Below the pieces are notes generated by a model, which did not search any database, was not told where the DNA came from, and saw only the letters and a list, made by a program, of their open reading frames with translations. DNA of 64,000 nucleotides, from positions 4,774,001 through 4,838,000 of the forward strand of contig NZ_CP048113.1 of NCBI RefSeq assembly GCF_010093065.1, written 5' to 3'. This document shows, in pieces, positions 17,491 to 25,645 of this stretch. The position numbers were made by a program, and so were the translations under genes. Each line of letters opens with the position of its first letter. Position 1 is the first letter of the stretch. The stretch comes from Chitinophaga agri (GTDB lineage: Bacteria; Bacteroidota; Bacteroidia; Chitinophagales; Chitinophagaceae).

Positions 17491-17980
17491 CTTTTCTCAA
17501 CCCGGCTTTCTCAATCCGCAGGCCTACATTCATCACATCGGGCAACGGATTTTGCCGCATATTTTGTTCAAAAGTAAACTTGTAGACTCCTGGCTTATTC
17601 AGAATAGCATTCTGCTGAATAGGAATCCTGTGTTCGTAAATATCATCCAGTCCACTGCCCAGCCATTTTCCCGACATGTCGGCCAGCGGTAGTTCTACCC
17701 GCTGTGCAACTGGTTTGTCTCCGGGAAACTGCGTATTGACCAGCAGCCAGATGTTACTATAAGGGTAGGAGTCCTTGTGCCTGATATTCACATAAATGTT
17801 ATAAAGATATGCTGTATCCTGAGGCTGCACGGTAACCTCAAAAACGGGCTTGTTAGCATAAGCCCACTCATGCCCCGGGATATCCAGGTTCTTTTCATAG
17901 GTGTCCATTTTCAGGGGCTGACAGGAGGCTGCTGCTAACAACATTCCTGCGGCCACCATCATCCGGCAGAGTCTATTCAT
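17471..17980 (-). CDS. gldH: Gliding motility lipoprotein GldH
   Basis: A 169-residue lipoprotein with a type II signal peptide ending in the lipobox LAAASC (Cys20). A beta-rich domain follows with the GldH features IPGHEWAYANKPVFEV, YNIYVNIRHKDSYPYSNIWL, an LADMSGKWLGSGLDDIYEH segment and YKFTFEQNMRQNPLPDVMNVGLRIE. GldH is needed for gliding and stabilises other Gld proteins in Flavobacterium. It is widely conserved in Bacteroidota, including non-gliders. The gene follows yicC by 45 bases. Its last 20 bases overlap the start of a histidine kinase gene. Confidence 0.92.
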   Translation of the reverse strand: MNRLCRMMVAAGMLLAAASCQPLKMDTYEKNLDIPGHEWAYANKPVFEVTVQPQDTAYLYNIYVNIRHKDSYPYSNIWLLVNTQFPGDKPVAQRVELPLADMSGKWLGSGLDDIYEHRIPIQQNAILNKPGVYKFTFEQNMRQNPLPDVMNVGLRIEKAGLRKDEKAIP

Positions 17981-18025
17981 ACTTTATTGAAAATACATTT
18001 AATACGTGAGGATTGAAAGACCTTC

Positions 18026-18901
18026 TTACAAAACGTTCAACACCTGTTCCTTTGCCTTTTCCAGTTCATCCTTCATCAGTACCACCCATTGCTGGATACT
18101 TGCATCATTCGCTTTGGAGCCGGTCGTATTGATCTCCCGTCCCACTTCCTGCAGCACAAATCCCAGTTTCTTACCTTTAGACGGATCCACATCTGCCAGG
18201 ATCTCCTTGAAATAACGACAGTGATTCTCCAGTCGTACCAGTTCTTCAGAAATATCCAGTTTCTCTAAATAGAAAATCAGTTCCTGTTCGAGACGGTTCT
18301 CATCTACGTTCTCTTTACCTACATGTTCAGCCAGCAGTCCTTCCAGACGCTGACGCACCCTTTCCTTACGTAGTGGGTCCAGCTCGCGTACTTTCGCACA
18401 GTAGGTCCCGATATTCTCTATACGGAGTAACAGATCCGCGGACAGCATCTTGCCTTCGTCCAGACGGTGTGCGTCCAGGTCAGCAACTGCCTGTCTGATC
18501 GCTGTATCAACTTCCAGCCATTCTCCCTCTGAAATCTGTTCCGTCGCTGGTGATACCACTTCCGGCAATTTCATCAGCACATTCAGCATGTCTTCCTGTG
18601 GCAGGTTCAGCTCTGTAGCCAGCGCTGTAATTGAATGATAATAGTACTTCGCCAGGTCAGTATTGATCACTACCGGGCGGGTAGCTCCATTCTGCCGGAT
18701 GTTGATTGTAGCATCCAGTGTACCACGCAACAATGCCTGCTGCAGTACGTTACGGATATCAAACTCATAAGGCTTTAACAGTGGGGAAAGTTTCAGGTTT
18801 ACCTCAAACTGCTTACCATTGAGCGATTTCACCTCTACAATTATCGTAGTTTCTCCTTTGGTAATTTCCGCCCTTCCGAAGCCGGTCATTGATTTCAGCA
18901 T
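18026..18901 (-). CDS. YicC-family endoribonuclease-type protein
   Basis: A 291-residue soluble protein of the YicC family. Hallmarks are the start MLKSMTGFGRAE, EVKSLNGKQFEVNLKLSPLL in the N-terminal YicC domain (about 1-155) and the C-terminal DUF1732 domain (about 205-291), with VDENRLEQELIFYLEKLDISEELVRLENH and ending near GREINTTGSKA. Family members have been linked to RNA decay and to late-growth survival. The gene has a very good promoter upstream (18921-18951) and probably drives a yicC-gldH-kinase-regulator transcript. Confidence 0.92.
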   Translation of the reverse strand: MLKSMTGFGRAEITKGETTIIVEVKSLNGKQFEVNLKLSPLLKPYEFDIRNVLQQALLRGTLDATINIRQNGATRPVVINTDLAKYYYHSITALATELNLPQEDMLNVLMKLPEVVSPATEQISEGEWLEVDTAIRQAVADLDAHRLDEGKMLSADLLLRIENIGTYCAKVRELDPLRKERVRQRLEGLLAEHVGKENVDENRLEQELIFYLEKLDISEELVRLENHCRYFKEILADVDPSKGKKLGFVLQEVGREINTTGSKANDASIQQWVVLMKDELEKAKEQVLNVL

Positions 18902-18920
18902 AATAGAGATTTGTAGGCAA

Positions 18921-18951
18921 CAAACCTACCTAAATTAGCCCAAAACACAAA
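18921..18951 (-). promoter_or_regulatory. Consensus Bacteroidota promoter of yicC
   Basis: On the minus strand, TTTG (18951 to 18948) is followed after 19 bases by TAGGTTTG (18928 to 18921), a perfect -33/-7 pair. The start codon at 18901 follows about 13 bases after the expected transcription start. Confidence 0.8.
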
Positions 18952-19029
18952 GAATCCATACAGGCAAACAACATCTTATGCCTGCCCGGTCTATCAGGGT
19001 GCCCGTCAGGGCCTCTCCGTAACACGCTC

Positions 19030-19614
19030 TCAGAACAGCAGATCGTAGATCTCTTTTTTATCTAATTCCCGCATCTGGCCTGGCTCCAGGCCATCTATCG
19101 TGATACGGGCTATACGGTAACGGATAAGTCTCAACGTCGGGAAACCCACGGCTGCCGTCATTTTTCTGACCTGCCTGTTTTTTCCTTCGCCAAGGGTTAA
19201 TCTGATCCAGGGGGCGGGAATAAGCTTACGGAAACGGATAGGGGGATTCCTTTCCGGAACGGTTGGATCAGTTTCAAATATGGCCGCCTGGCAACGACGT
19301 GTGCGATAGGTCTTTCCATCTATAGCTATTTCAACACCCTGTCTCAGTTGTTGAACCGCTTCTCCTGTAACCGCCCCATCTACCTGTACCCAATACTCCC
19401 GCTCATGCGAAAATTTAGGGTCCAGCAGCCGGTGATTCAGTGATTTATCATTCGTAAGTATCAGCAGTCCCTCGCTGTCATAGTCCAGCCTGCCCACCGG
19501 ATACACATCCGAAGGAACGTTGAAATAGTCCGCCAGACTGGCCTTTCCTTCCTCTCTCCCGAACCGCGTAAGCACCTGGAAAGGCTTATATATTATATAA
19601 TATTTAAATGGCAT
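19030..19614 (-). CDS. Pseudouridine synthase, RsuA/RluE type
   Basis: A 194-residue cytoplasmic enzyme that isomerises uridine in rRNA. The catalytic segment is PVGRLDYDSEGLLILTND, with the conserved Asp of the RsuA family. Downstream family features are EREYWVQVDG, IRLTLGEGKNRQVRKMTAAVGFPTLRLIR and the C-terminal DGLEPGQMREL. There is no N-terminal S4 domain, and the protein begins directly with MPFKYYIIYKPFQVL, as in RluE, which modifies 23S rRNA U2457 in Escherichia coli. The exact target here is inferred. The ATG at 19614 is preferred to the TTG at 19620. It is divergent from the Crp/Fnr regulator. Confidence 0.9.
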   Translation of the reverse strand: MPFKYYIIYKPFQVLTRFGREEGKASLADYFNVPSDVYPVGRLDYDSEGLLILTNDKSLNHRLLDPKFSHEREYWVQVDGAVTGEAVQQLRQGVEIAIDGKTYRTRRCQAAIFETDPTVPERNPPIRFRKLIPAPWIRLTLGEGKNRQVRKMTAAVGFPTLRLIRYRIARITIDGLEPGQMRELDKKEIYDLLF

Positions 19615-19658
19615 ACCCAAAGTAGTAAGGTCGTACGTTTATTTTGGCCGTAAATTAG

Positions 19659-19666
19659 TAATTTTG
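19659..19666 (+). promoter_or_regulatory. -7 element of the Crp/Fnr regulator gene
   Basis: TAATTTTG matches TAnnTTTG and ends 13 bases before the ATG at 19680. No -33 TTG at the usual spacing is visible. Confidence 0.5.
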
Positions 19667-19679
19667 CCAACTGAAACTT

Positions 19680-20390
19680 ATGTGTACGCCTTACCATAAT
19701 GCCTCATGTGCGAATTGCCAGGACCGCTTTGGATCAATTTTGTTCAAAGCAGAGAAGTGTAATCTGGAAGAGATAGAGTCCGCAAAGGTGTGTACTACCT
19801 ATAAAAAAGGACAAATTGTATTCCAGGAAGGCGCCTATCCGTTCGGCATTTATTGCGTTAATACAGGCAAGATAAAACTATCCCACTGTGGAGATGATGG
19901 CCGCGAACAAATCGTTCGTCTGGCCAAACCTGGCGATATTATAGGTTACAAAGCATTACTCAGCGCTGAACGCTACACCGCTTCGGCCATTGCTCTCGAC
20001 GATTCTTCCGTCTGCTTTATTCCAAAAGACCTTTTCATGAGCGTACTTCAGAAAGATGCCAGCCTCTCTCTCGAAATGATGCGCATCCTGGCCAGCGAAC
20101 TCAGAAAAGCAGAAATGAAGATCACCCATCTCGCACAAAAGCCTGTACGTGAACGTCTTGCAGAAACACTTCTGTTCATACGAGAGACCTATGGGGTTGA
20201 GCAGGATGGCAGCACCCTCAACGTGCGCCTTTCACGTGAAGAAATTGCCAACCTGGTAGGTACAGCGACGGAATCGGCTATCCGCTTGCTGTCCGAATTT
20301 AAAAAAGACGGTCTCATCGAATTACAGGGTAAAAAGATCCGTCTGCTTAATCCGGAGGAACTTACCCGAACGGCCAATCTCCAGGATTAA
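19680..20390 (+). CDS. Crp/Fnr-family transcriptional regulator, candidate oxygen sensor
   Basis: A 236-residue regulator. The N-terminus is Cys-rich (Cys2, Cys10, Cys13, Cys27, Cys38; CANC motif). It is followed by a cyclic-nucleotide-binding beta-roll (about 40-130, with GIYCVNTGKIKLS and RLAKPGDIIGY), a dimer helix, and a Crp-type helix-turn-helix (about 180-215: LSREEIANLVGTATESAIRLLSEFKKDGLI). The recognition helix keeps Glu and Arg at the FNR positions but has Ile where FNR has Ser. Its place directly before ccoI, with FNR-like dyads between, suggests it controls the cbb3 oxidase genes in response to low oxygen. Whether the cysteines bind an iron-sulphur cluster is unproven. Confidence 0.87.
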   Translation: MCTPYHNASCANCQDRFGSILFKAEKCNLEEIESAKVCTTYKKGQIVFQEGAYPFGIYCVNTGKIKLSHCGDDGREQIVRLAKPGDIIGYKALLSAERYTASAIALDDSSVCFIPKDLFMSVLQKDASLSLEMMRILASELRKAEMKITHLAQKPVRERLAETLLFIRETYGVEQDGSTLNVRLSREEIANLVGTATESAIRLLSEFKKDGLIELQGKKIRLLNPEELTRTANLQD

Positions 20391-20429
20391 TTCCCTGCAC
20401 AAATATATTCCTCCTTTCCGCCGATCTCA

Positions 20430-20465
20430 CTGACACAGATCAGTCAATCTTTTGATACCCATCAT
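20430..20465 (+). promoter_or_regulatory. Two FNR-like boxes upstream of ccoI
   Basis: TTGAT-ACCC-ATCAT (20452-20465) matches TTGATN4ATCAA at 9 of 10 positions. A weaker dyad, CTGAC-ACAG-ATCAG (20430-20443), lies with its centre 22 bases upstream. With the -7 box at 20488-20495 and +1 taken 7 bases from the box centre, the boxes sit near -40 and -62, typical activator positions. Confidence 0.65.
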
Positions 20466-20487
20466 TGCCCCCCATTTCTCCTGCCGG

Positions 20488-20495
20488 TAGTTTTG
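20488..20495 (+). promoter_or_regulatory. -7 element of ccoI
   Basis: TAGTTTTG matches TAnnTTTG. No -33 TTG is seen, as expected for an activator-dependent promoter with an FNR-type site at about -40. It implies the ATG at 20513 as start. Confidence 0.6.
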
Positions 20496-20512
20496 CAGCA
20501 AACCATTTTACC

Positions 20513-22906
20513 ATGGCAACGACCGCTGTCATTCCAGATACCAGATTGCAATGTGCCCACTGTGGAGAAGATTGTCCAGACGATAAAATCGTCCTGGAGA
20601 ACAATCACTTCTGCTGCGATGGCTGCAAGCTGGTATACGAGATCCTGAACGAAAATGGCCTTTGTGACTACTATGCCCTGAACAACAATCCCGGGCAATC
20701 TCAGCGTATCGCGGTACGGAAAGATAAGTTTGCCTTCCTGGACGATAAAAAGATACAACAGCAACTTATTCAGTTCCAGGACGACAGCCAGACCCACATT
20801 ACCTTTTACATCCCGCATATTCATTGCAGTTCCTGCCTCTGGCTACTGGAAAACCTCCACAGGCTTGACGGTGGCGTACAGCGTGTCACCGTCAACTTTA
20901 CCCGAAAGGAAGCACTTGTTGTGTTCAACCAGCAGGAGACCTCTCTGCGCCACATCGCCGAAACGCTCACCAGCATAGGCTATGAACCTTATATCAGCCT
21001 GCAGGACCTTCGTCAGAAAAAACCACGTATACAACGTGACCTCGTATATAGACTGGGGGTAGTAGGGTTCTGTTTTGGCAATATCATGCTGCTGAGCTTT
21101 CCCGAATACTTTGCCAACTACGGTTATTCGGATGAAAAAATGAATCACATTTTCCGTTGGCTCAACCTCTCGCTGTCGCTACCTGTTTTCTTCTATAGCG
21201 CCCAGGTCTTCTTCAAGTCTGCCTGGGGTGGTCTGAAAACCGGATTTCTCAATATCGACGTACCTATAGTACTGGCCATTATCGTGACCTTCGTTCGTAG
21301 TCTGATAGATGTATTCAGTGGACAGGGAGCTGGCTTTTTTGACTCTATGACCGGTATAGTGTTCTTCATGCTCATTGGCAGGATACTACAAGACAAAACA
21401 TACCAGGGATTGTCATTTGACAGAGACTACACCGCCTATTTTCCTATTGCAGTGACCGCGTTAAAGAATGGGCAGGAAGTTCCTACAGCATTACCGGACA
21501 TCAGGATTAATGACACCCTGCTCATACATAACCAGGAACTCATCCCCGCCGATGGCATACTGGTAAAAGGAAACGCTGTCATTGACTACAGTTTTGTAAC
21601 AGGAGAGGCAGTCCCTGTACATAAAAACACCGGCGAGATCGTGTATGCTGGTGGTAAACAGCTGGAAGGCAACATTGAAATACTTACGATCAAGGAAGTA
21701 GCGCAAAGCTACCTGACCAGTCTCTGGAACAGAGAGGAGCTAAAATCATCAGACAAAAAACCCCCTTCCTTCATACATATGCTCAGCCGTTATTTCACCT
21801 GGGTAGTATTGACTATTGCGGTGCTTGCGGCTACTTACTGGTGGATAAATGACCCATCCCGTATATGGCCGGCTGTTACCGCAGTGCTGATCATTGCCTG
21901 CCCTTGTGCGCTGCTACTGGCGGCATCTTTTACAAACGGACATATCCTGCGTATACTCAGCCGCCGGCATCTCTACCTGCGTAATGCAGATGCGATCGAA
22001 AGACTGGCTGCTGTAGATCATATTGTATTTGATAAAACAGGTACCCTGACTGGTAAGGCTGAAGCCACTATTTCATATGAAGGGGAGACACTTACGCAGG
22101 AAAAACTGAAAGCAATCGGCACGCTCGCCGCACAGTCGGCCCATCCGCTCAGTAAGATCGTCACTTCCTTCTGTGGAAAAGATGAAGGACTTCCCGTCAG
22201 GAACTTCCGTAGCATTCCATCAGGCGGCATCAGCGGATGGGTACAATATAATTTTATACAGCTGGGCAGTGCAGCCTTTACAGGGGCGGAGCACAATGAT
22301 TCCACTGATGGTAGCACGGTCTATGTCACTATTGATGGCGTACAAACCGGTCATTTCACCATCCGGCATCAATATAGAGAGGGGGTACAGGAACTATTGC
22401 AGGCTTTACAGCAACGATACCCGTTATCGCTGCTTTCCGGCGACAATGATGCTGAAAGCACCTACCTGCAAAAGATTATGGGACCATCTGCCAGTCTGCA
22501 TTTTGCACAGAAACCTGCTGATAAGCTAAACTATGTATTGAGCTTACAGCAGCAGGGCCAACGTGTATTGATGATAGGAGACGGACTCAATGATGCTGGC
22601 GCATTGAAGCAAAGTGACGTCGGCCTCTCACTGACAGAAGACAGTAACAACTTCACCCCCGCGAGTGACGGCATACTTGAAGCAGCACAACTCGTGCAGC
22701 TACCCCGACTGATCAGTATATGCAATAACAACAGACGCATCATTATCATCACATTCATCATCTCTCTGCTTTACAATTTTATCGGACTTTTCTTTGCCGT
22801 ACAAGGCATTCTATCCCCACTCACAGCGGCTATACTGATGCCGGCAAGCTCTATCAGCATTGTGTTGCTGACCTATGGTTTGAGTGAATGGATGAACAGA
22901 TCATGA
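20513..22906 (+). CDS. ccoI: Copper-transporting P-type ATPase of the CcoI/FixI type
   Basis: A 797-residue inner-membrane P1B ATPase that supplies copper for cbb3 oxidase assembly. The N-terminus has a Cys-rich zinc-finger-like module (CAHCGEDC and CCDGCKLVYEIL), typical of FixI/CcoI. An HMA metal-binding domain with Cys105-Ser-Ser-Cys108 and six to eight membrane helices follow. The ion-translocation motif is CPC (463-465), the phosphorylation site Asp507 in DKTGT, and the hinge GDGLNDAGAL. The in-frame TTG at 20465 overlaps the FNR box, so the ATG at 20513 is chosen. Location directly before ccoS and ccoNO supports the oxidase role over general copper export. Confidence 0.93.
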   Translation: MATTAVIPDTRLQCAHCGEDCPDDKIVLENNHFCCDGCKLVYEILNENGLCDYYALNNNPGQSQRIAVRKDKFAFLDDKKIQQQLIQFQDDSQTHITFYIPHIHCSSCLWLLENLHRLDGGVQRVTVNFTRKEALVVFNQQETSLRHIAETLTSIGYEPYISLQDLRQKKPRIQRDLVYRLGVVGFCFGNIMLLSFPEYFANYGYSDEKMNHIFRWLNLSLSLPVFFYSAQVFFKSAWGGLKTGFLNIDVPIVLAIIVTFVRSLIDVFSGQGAGFFDSMTGIVFFMLIGRILQDKTYQGLSFDRDYTAYFPIAVTALKNGQEVPTALPDIRINDTLLIHNQELIPADGILVKGNAVIDYSFVTGEAVPVHKNTGEIVYAGGKQLEGNIEILTIKEVAQSYLTSLWNREELKSSDKKPPSFIHMLSRYFTWVVLTIAVLAATYWWINDPSRIWPAVTAVLIIACPCALLLAASFTNGHILRILSRRHLYLRNADAIERLAAVDHIVFDKTGTLTGKAEATISYEGETLTQEKLKAIGTLAAQSAHPLSKIVTSFCGKDEGLPVRNFRSIPSGGISGWVQYNFIQLGSAAFTGAEHNDSTDGSTVYVTIDGVQTGHFTIRHQYREGVQELLQALQQRYPLSLLSGDNDAESTYLQKIMGPSASLHFAQKPADKLNYVLSLQQQGQRVLMIGDGLNDAGALKQSDVGLSLTEDSNNFTPASDGILEAAQLVQLPRLISICNNNRRIIIITFIISLLYNFIGLFFAVQGILSPLTAAILMPASSISIVLLTYGLSEWMNRS

Positions 22907-22940
22907 TTCATATCATGATCCTGATCATGATATGAATCAG
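22903..22940. promoter_or_regulatory. Three abutting FNR-like dyads within a 36-bp palindrome
   Basis: TGAT-N4-ATCA occurs three times without gaps: 22904-22915, 22916-22927 and 22928-22939. The outer two are mirror copies, so the block is also an inverted repeat with 17-bp arms and a 2-base centre. It begins at the ccoI stop codon and precedes ccoS. There is no T-tract, so a terminator is unlikely. The last dyad centre is about 62 bases upstream of the transcription start predicted from the -7 box at 22985. Confidence 0.7.
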
Positions 22941-22984
22941 TAAACCGGTTGAGCGGCATCATCGTACCCCCACCCACAACTGGC

Positions 22985-22992
22985 TAGCTTTG
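22985..22992 (+). promoter_or_regulatory. -7 element of the ccoS-ccoNOQP operon
   Basis: TAGCTTTG matches TAnnTTTG, 26 bases before the ccoS start. No -33 TTG at 19-21 spacing is present, fitting activation from the upstream dyads. Confidence 0.55.
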
Positions 22993-23018
22993 TTCATAGA
23001 AATTTAAAACCAATTACT

Positions 23019-23234
23019 ATGAGCGTGATCATCATCCTTCTCGGAGCCAGCCTCCTGGTAGCCATTTTCTTCCTGGCGGCTTTCATATGGTCAGTAAGGA
23101 ATGGGCAATTTGAAGACAATTTCTCACCTGCACATCGTATGCTGTTTGAGACTAAACCAAATGAATCCACATGCAGCACTGGAAATGCATGCACAAATTC
23201 AAACTGCAAATCACGCATCTGTCAGCACAACTAA
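23019..23234 (+). CDS. ccoS: Cytochrome oxidase maturation protein CcoS, with Cys-rich tail
   Basis: A 71-residue membrane protein. One N-terminal helix (about 3-24) is followed by the CcoS signature FIWSVRNGQFEDNFSPAHRMLF. CcoS is needed for heme and copper insertion into the cbb3 oxidase catalytic subunit. After residue 45 comes a tail with four spaced cysteines (Cys52, Cys58, Cys63, Cys68), which could bind a metal such as copper. This is inference. It is the first gene after the triple FNR-like dyad block and lies 53 bases before ccoNO. Confidence 0.88.
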   Translation: MSVIIILLGASLLVAIFFLAAFIWSVRNGQFEDNFSPAHRMLFETKPNESTCSTGNACTNSNCKSRICQHN

Positions 23235-23287
23235 CTATCCTTATTTATACTAGCAACGCATCTATTATCATTCGTAATTGAACAAAC

Positions 23288-25414
23288 ATGTCTCTCGAAA
23301 AATTTTCGTACGATAACCGTACCGTGAAATGGTTTGCATACGCCTGTATCGGCTGGGGGCTGATCGGCATGCTGGCCGGATTATGGGCTGCACTGGCGCT
23401 CGTGCTACCCGATCTTAACCTTGGCTATGCACCTACAACATTTGGCCGTCTGAGGCCTGTTCACACCAACGCTGTCATTTTCGCTTTTGTCGGCAATGGC
23501 ATCTTCATGGGTGTGTACTATTCATTACAACGCCTGTGTAAAACGCGCATGTTCAGCGATCTGCTGAGCAAGATTCACTTCTGGGGATGGCAGGCCATCA
23601 TCGCTGGTGGAGCGATCACCCTGTTAATGGGCTGTACTACCGGTAAGGAATACGCAGAACTGGAATGGCCATTTGATATTGCTATCACACTGATATGGGT
23701 AGCATTCGGTGCTAACATGCTGGGTACCATCCTTCGCCGTCGTGAAACACATCTGTATGTGGCTATCTGGTTCTACATCGGCACATGGGTGGCTATCGCC
23801 ATGCTGCACATTGTGAACTCCTTTGAAATGCCGGTGTCATTCCTGAAAAGTTATTCCTGGTATGCAGGTGTACAGGATGCCCTTGTACAATGGTGGTACG
23901 GACACAACGCTGTTGCGTTCTTCCTGACCACTCCGTATCTCGGACTGATGTACTACTTCGTACCTAAAGCAGCTAACAGACCTGTATATTCCTACCGTTG
24001 GTCTATCATACACTTCTGGGCGCTGATCTTTATATACATCTGGGCAGGTCCTCACCACCTGCTATACACCGCACTGCCTGAATGGGCTCAATCACTGGGT
24101 ACCGTCTTCTCTATCATGCTGATCGCTCCTTCCTGGGGTGGTATGTTGAATGGCCTGCTGACACTACGTGGCGCATGGGACCGGGTAAGAGAAGATGCTA
24201 TCCTGAAGTTCTTCGTTGTTGCACTTACCTGCTATGGTATGGCCACTTTCGAAGGCCCAATGCTTTCTCTCAAGAACGTGAATGCTATCAGCCATTATAC
24301 TGACTGGACAATCGCACACGTACACGTTGGTGCATTAGGATGGAACGGCTTCCTGACCTTCGGTATCCTTTACTGGATGTTACCCCGTCTGTTCACTACA
24401 GAACTGTATTCACGCAAATGGGCCAATGCTCACTTCTGGTTGGGTACACTGGGTATCATTTTTTATGTGATCCCGTTGTACTGGGCTGCATTCACACAGA
24501 GTATGATGTGGAAACAGTTCACACCGGAAGGACAATTGAAATTCCAGTTCCTGGAAACAGTGAATACAGTTGTCCCAATGTACGCACTGCGCGCATTAGG
24601 TGGTTTACTCTATATCTCTGGTGTTGTCCTAATGATTGTCAACCTTGCTAAAACCGTCCGTCGCGGATCATTCGTAGCCAACGAGCCTGCTGAAACACCA
24701 CCTTTACCGAAAGTGATACACACACATGGCAAATCTCACTGGCACAACTGGATCGAACGCAGACCAATACAGCTTACTGTTTTCAGTCTTATTGTAGTTG
24801 GCATAGGCGGTGCGCTTGAAATGGTACCCACCTTCCTGATAAGAAGTAATGTTCCTACCATCACCAGTGTAAAACCATACACGCCGCTTGAGCTACACGG
24901 TCGTGATGTCTACATCCGTGAAGGCTGCTACACCTGTCACTCTCAGATGATCAGACCATTCCGTGATGAAGTAGCCCGCTACGGAGAATATTCAAAAGCA
25001 GGCGAGTTTGTATATGACCATCCATTCCAGTGGGGATCAAAAAGAACCGGACCAGACCTGGCAAGACTAGGTAATAAATATCCTGACTCCTGGCACTACA
25101 ACCACATGCTCGATCCGACATCTATGTCCCCTGGATCTATCATGCCACAATATCCATGGTTATTTGATGATAAGATCGACAAAGGAAAAACACCGGCCAT
25201 GATCAACGCCATGAGAAAGCTGGGTGTACCATATCCTGAAGGTTATGAAAAACAGGCCAACGCGGACATGCAGAAACAGGCGGAAGAAATTGCTTCCAAG
25301 CTGAAAAAAGATAAGCTGGAAGTGAAATCAGACAAAGAAATTGTCGCACTGATCGCTTACCTGCAGCGTCTGGGTACTGACATCAAATCAAATACCGTCG
25401 CGGAGAAAAAATAA
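23288..25414 (+). CDS. ccoNO: Fused cbb3-type cytochrome c oxidase subunits I and II (CcoN-CcoO)
   Basis: A 708-residue fusion. Residues 1 to about 460 are the polytopic CcoN catalytic subunit. Its candidate heme and copper histidines lie in RPVHTNAVIFAFVGNG, YGHNAVAFF, AGPHHLLYTALPEWAQ and IAHVHVGALGWNGF. A membrane anchor near 495-515 leads into CcoO, a mono-heme cytochrome c with heme site CYTCH (547-551) and a likely Met ligand in the SMSPGSIMPQYPW segment. Fusion of the two subunits is usual in Bacteroidota. The oxidase reduces oxygen with high affinity and pumps protons. The tail is charged and helical. Confidence 0.95.
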   Translation: MSLEKFSYDNRTVKWFAYACIGWGLIGMLAGLWAALALVLPDLNLGYAPTTFGRLRPVHTNAVIFAFVGNGIFMGVYYSLQRLCKTRMFSDLLSKIHFWGWQAIIAGGAITLLMGCTTGKEYAELEWPFDIAITLIWVAFGANMLGTILRRRETHLYVAIWFYIGTWVAIAMLHIVNSFEMPVSFLKSYSWYAGVQDALVQWWYGHNAVAFFLTTPYLGLMYYFVPKAANRPVYSYRWSIIHFWALIFIYIWAGPHHLLYTALPEWAQSLGTVFSIMLIAPSWGGMLNGLLTLRGAWDRVREDAILKFFVVALTCYGMATFEGPMLSLKNVNAISHYTDWTIAHVHVGALGWNGFLTFGILYWMLPRLFTTELYSRKWANAHFWLGTLGIIFYVIPLYWAAFTQSMMWKQFTPEGQLKFQFLETVNTVVPMYALRALGGLLYISGVVLMIVNLAKTVRRGSFVANEPAETPPLPKVIHTHGKSHWHNWIERRPIQLTVFSLIVVGIGGALEMVPTFLIRSNVPTITSVKPYTPLELHGRDVYIREGCYTCHSQMIRPFRDEVARYGEYSKAGEFVYDHPFQWGSKRTGPDLARLGNKYPDSWHYNHMLDPTSMSPGSIMPQYPWLFDDKIDKGKTPAMINAMRKLGVPYPEGYEKQANADMQKQAEEIASKLKKDKLEVKSDKEIVALIAYLQRLGTDIKSNTVAEKK

Positions 25415-25441
25415 TCTGAACAACTGTAAAAAAAGCAAGCC

Positions 25442-25609
25442 ATGAAGTTTATCAATTATCTGAAATCCATCACAGGCGTGAGCATCTATCCAATGACGTC
25501 CCTGTTGATCTTCACCGTGTTCTTCATACTCGCTGCATTCTGGGCACTCAAGGCAGATAAGCGCATGATGGACCATATCAGCAATATCCCGCTGGATGAC
25601 CGCTCATGA
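25442..25609 (+). CDS. ccoQ: Small cbb3 oxidase subunit, CcoQ-like
   Basis: A 55-residue protein starting at the ATG at 25442 and ending at the TGA at 25607-25609. It has one membrane helix (SLLIFTVFFILAAFWALK, about residues 20-37) followed by a short charged tail (ADKRMMDHISNIPLDDRS). Its position between ccoNO and ccoP, 27 and 36 bases from each, and its topology fit CcoQ, which stabilises the oxidase complex. Sequence similarity is low in this family, so the call rests mainly on context. Confidence 0.78.
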   Translation: MKFINYLKSITGVSIYPMTSLLIFTVFFILAAFWALKADKRMMDHISNIPLDDRS

Positions 25610-25645
25610 TGTGATGCTCATTTACTATTCTCCAATTGCAACAAT

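Noticed and set aside
20465..20512. Upstream TTG start for ccoI
   Set aside because: It would begin at the edge of the FNR-like box and upstream of the -7 element; the ATG at 20513 fits the family N-terminus.
22904..22939. Palindrome after ccoI read as an intrinsic terminator
   Set aside because: No T-tract follows on either strand, the stem is AT-rich, and the internal TGAT-N4-ATCA repeats fit a binding-site block better.
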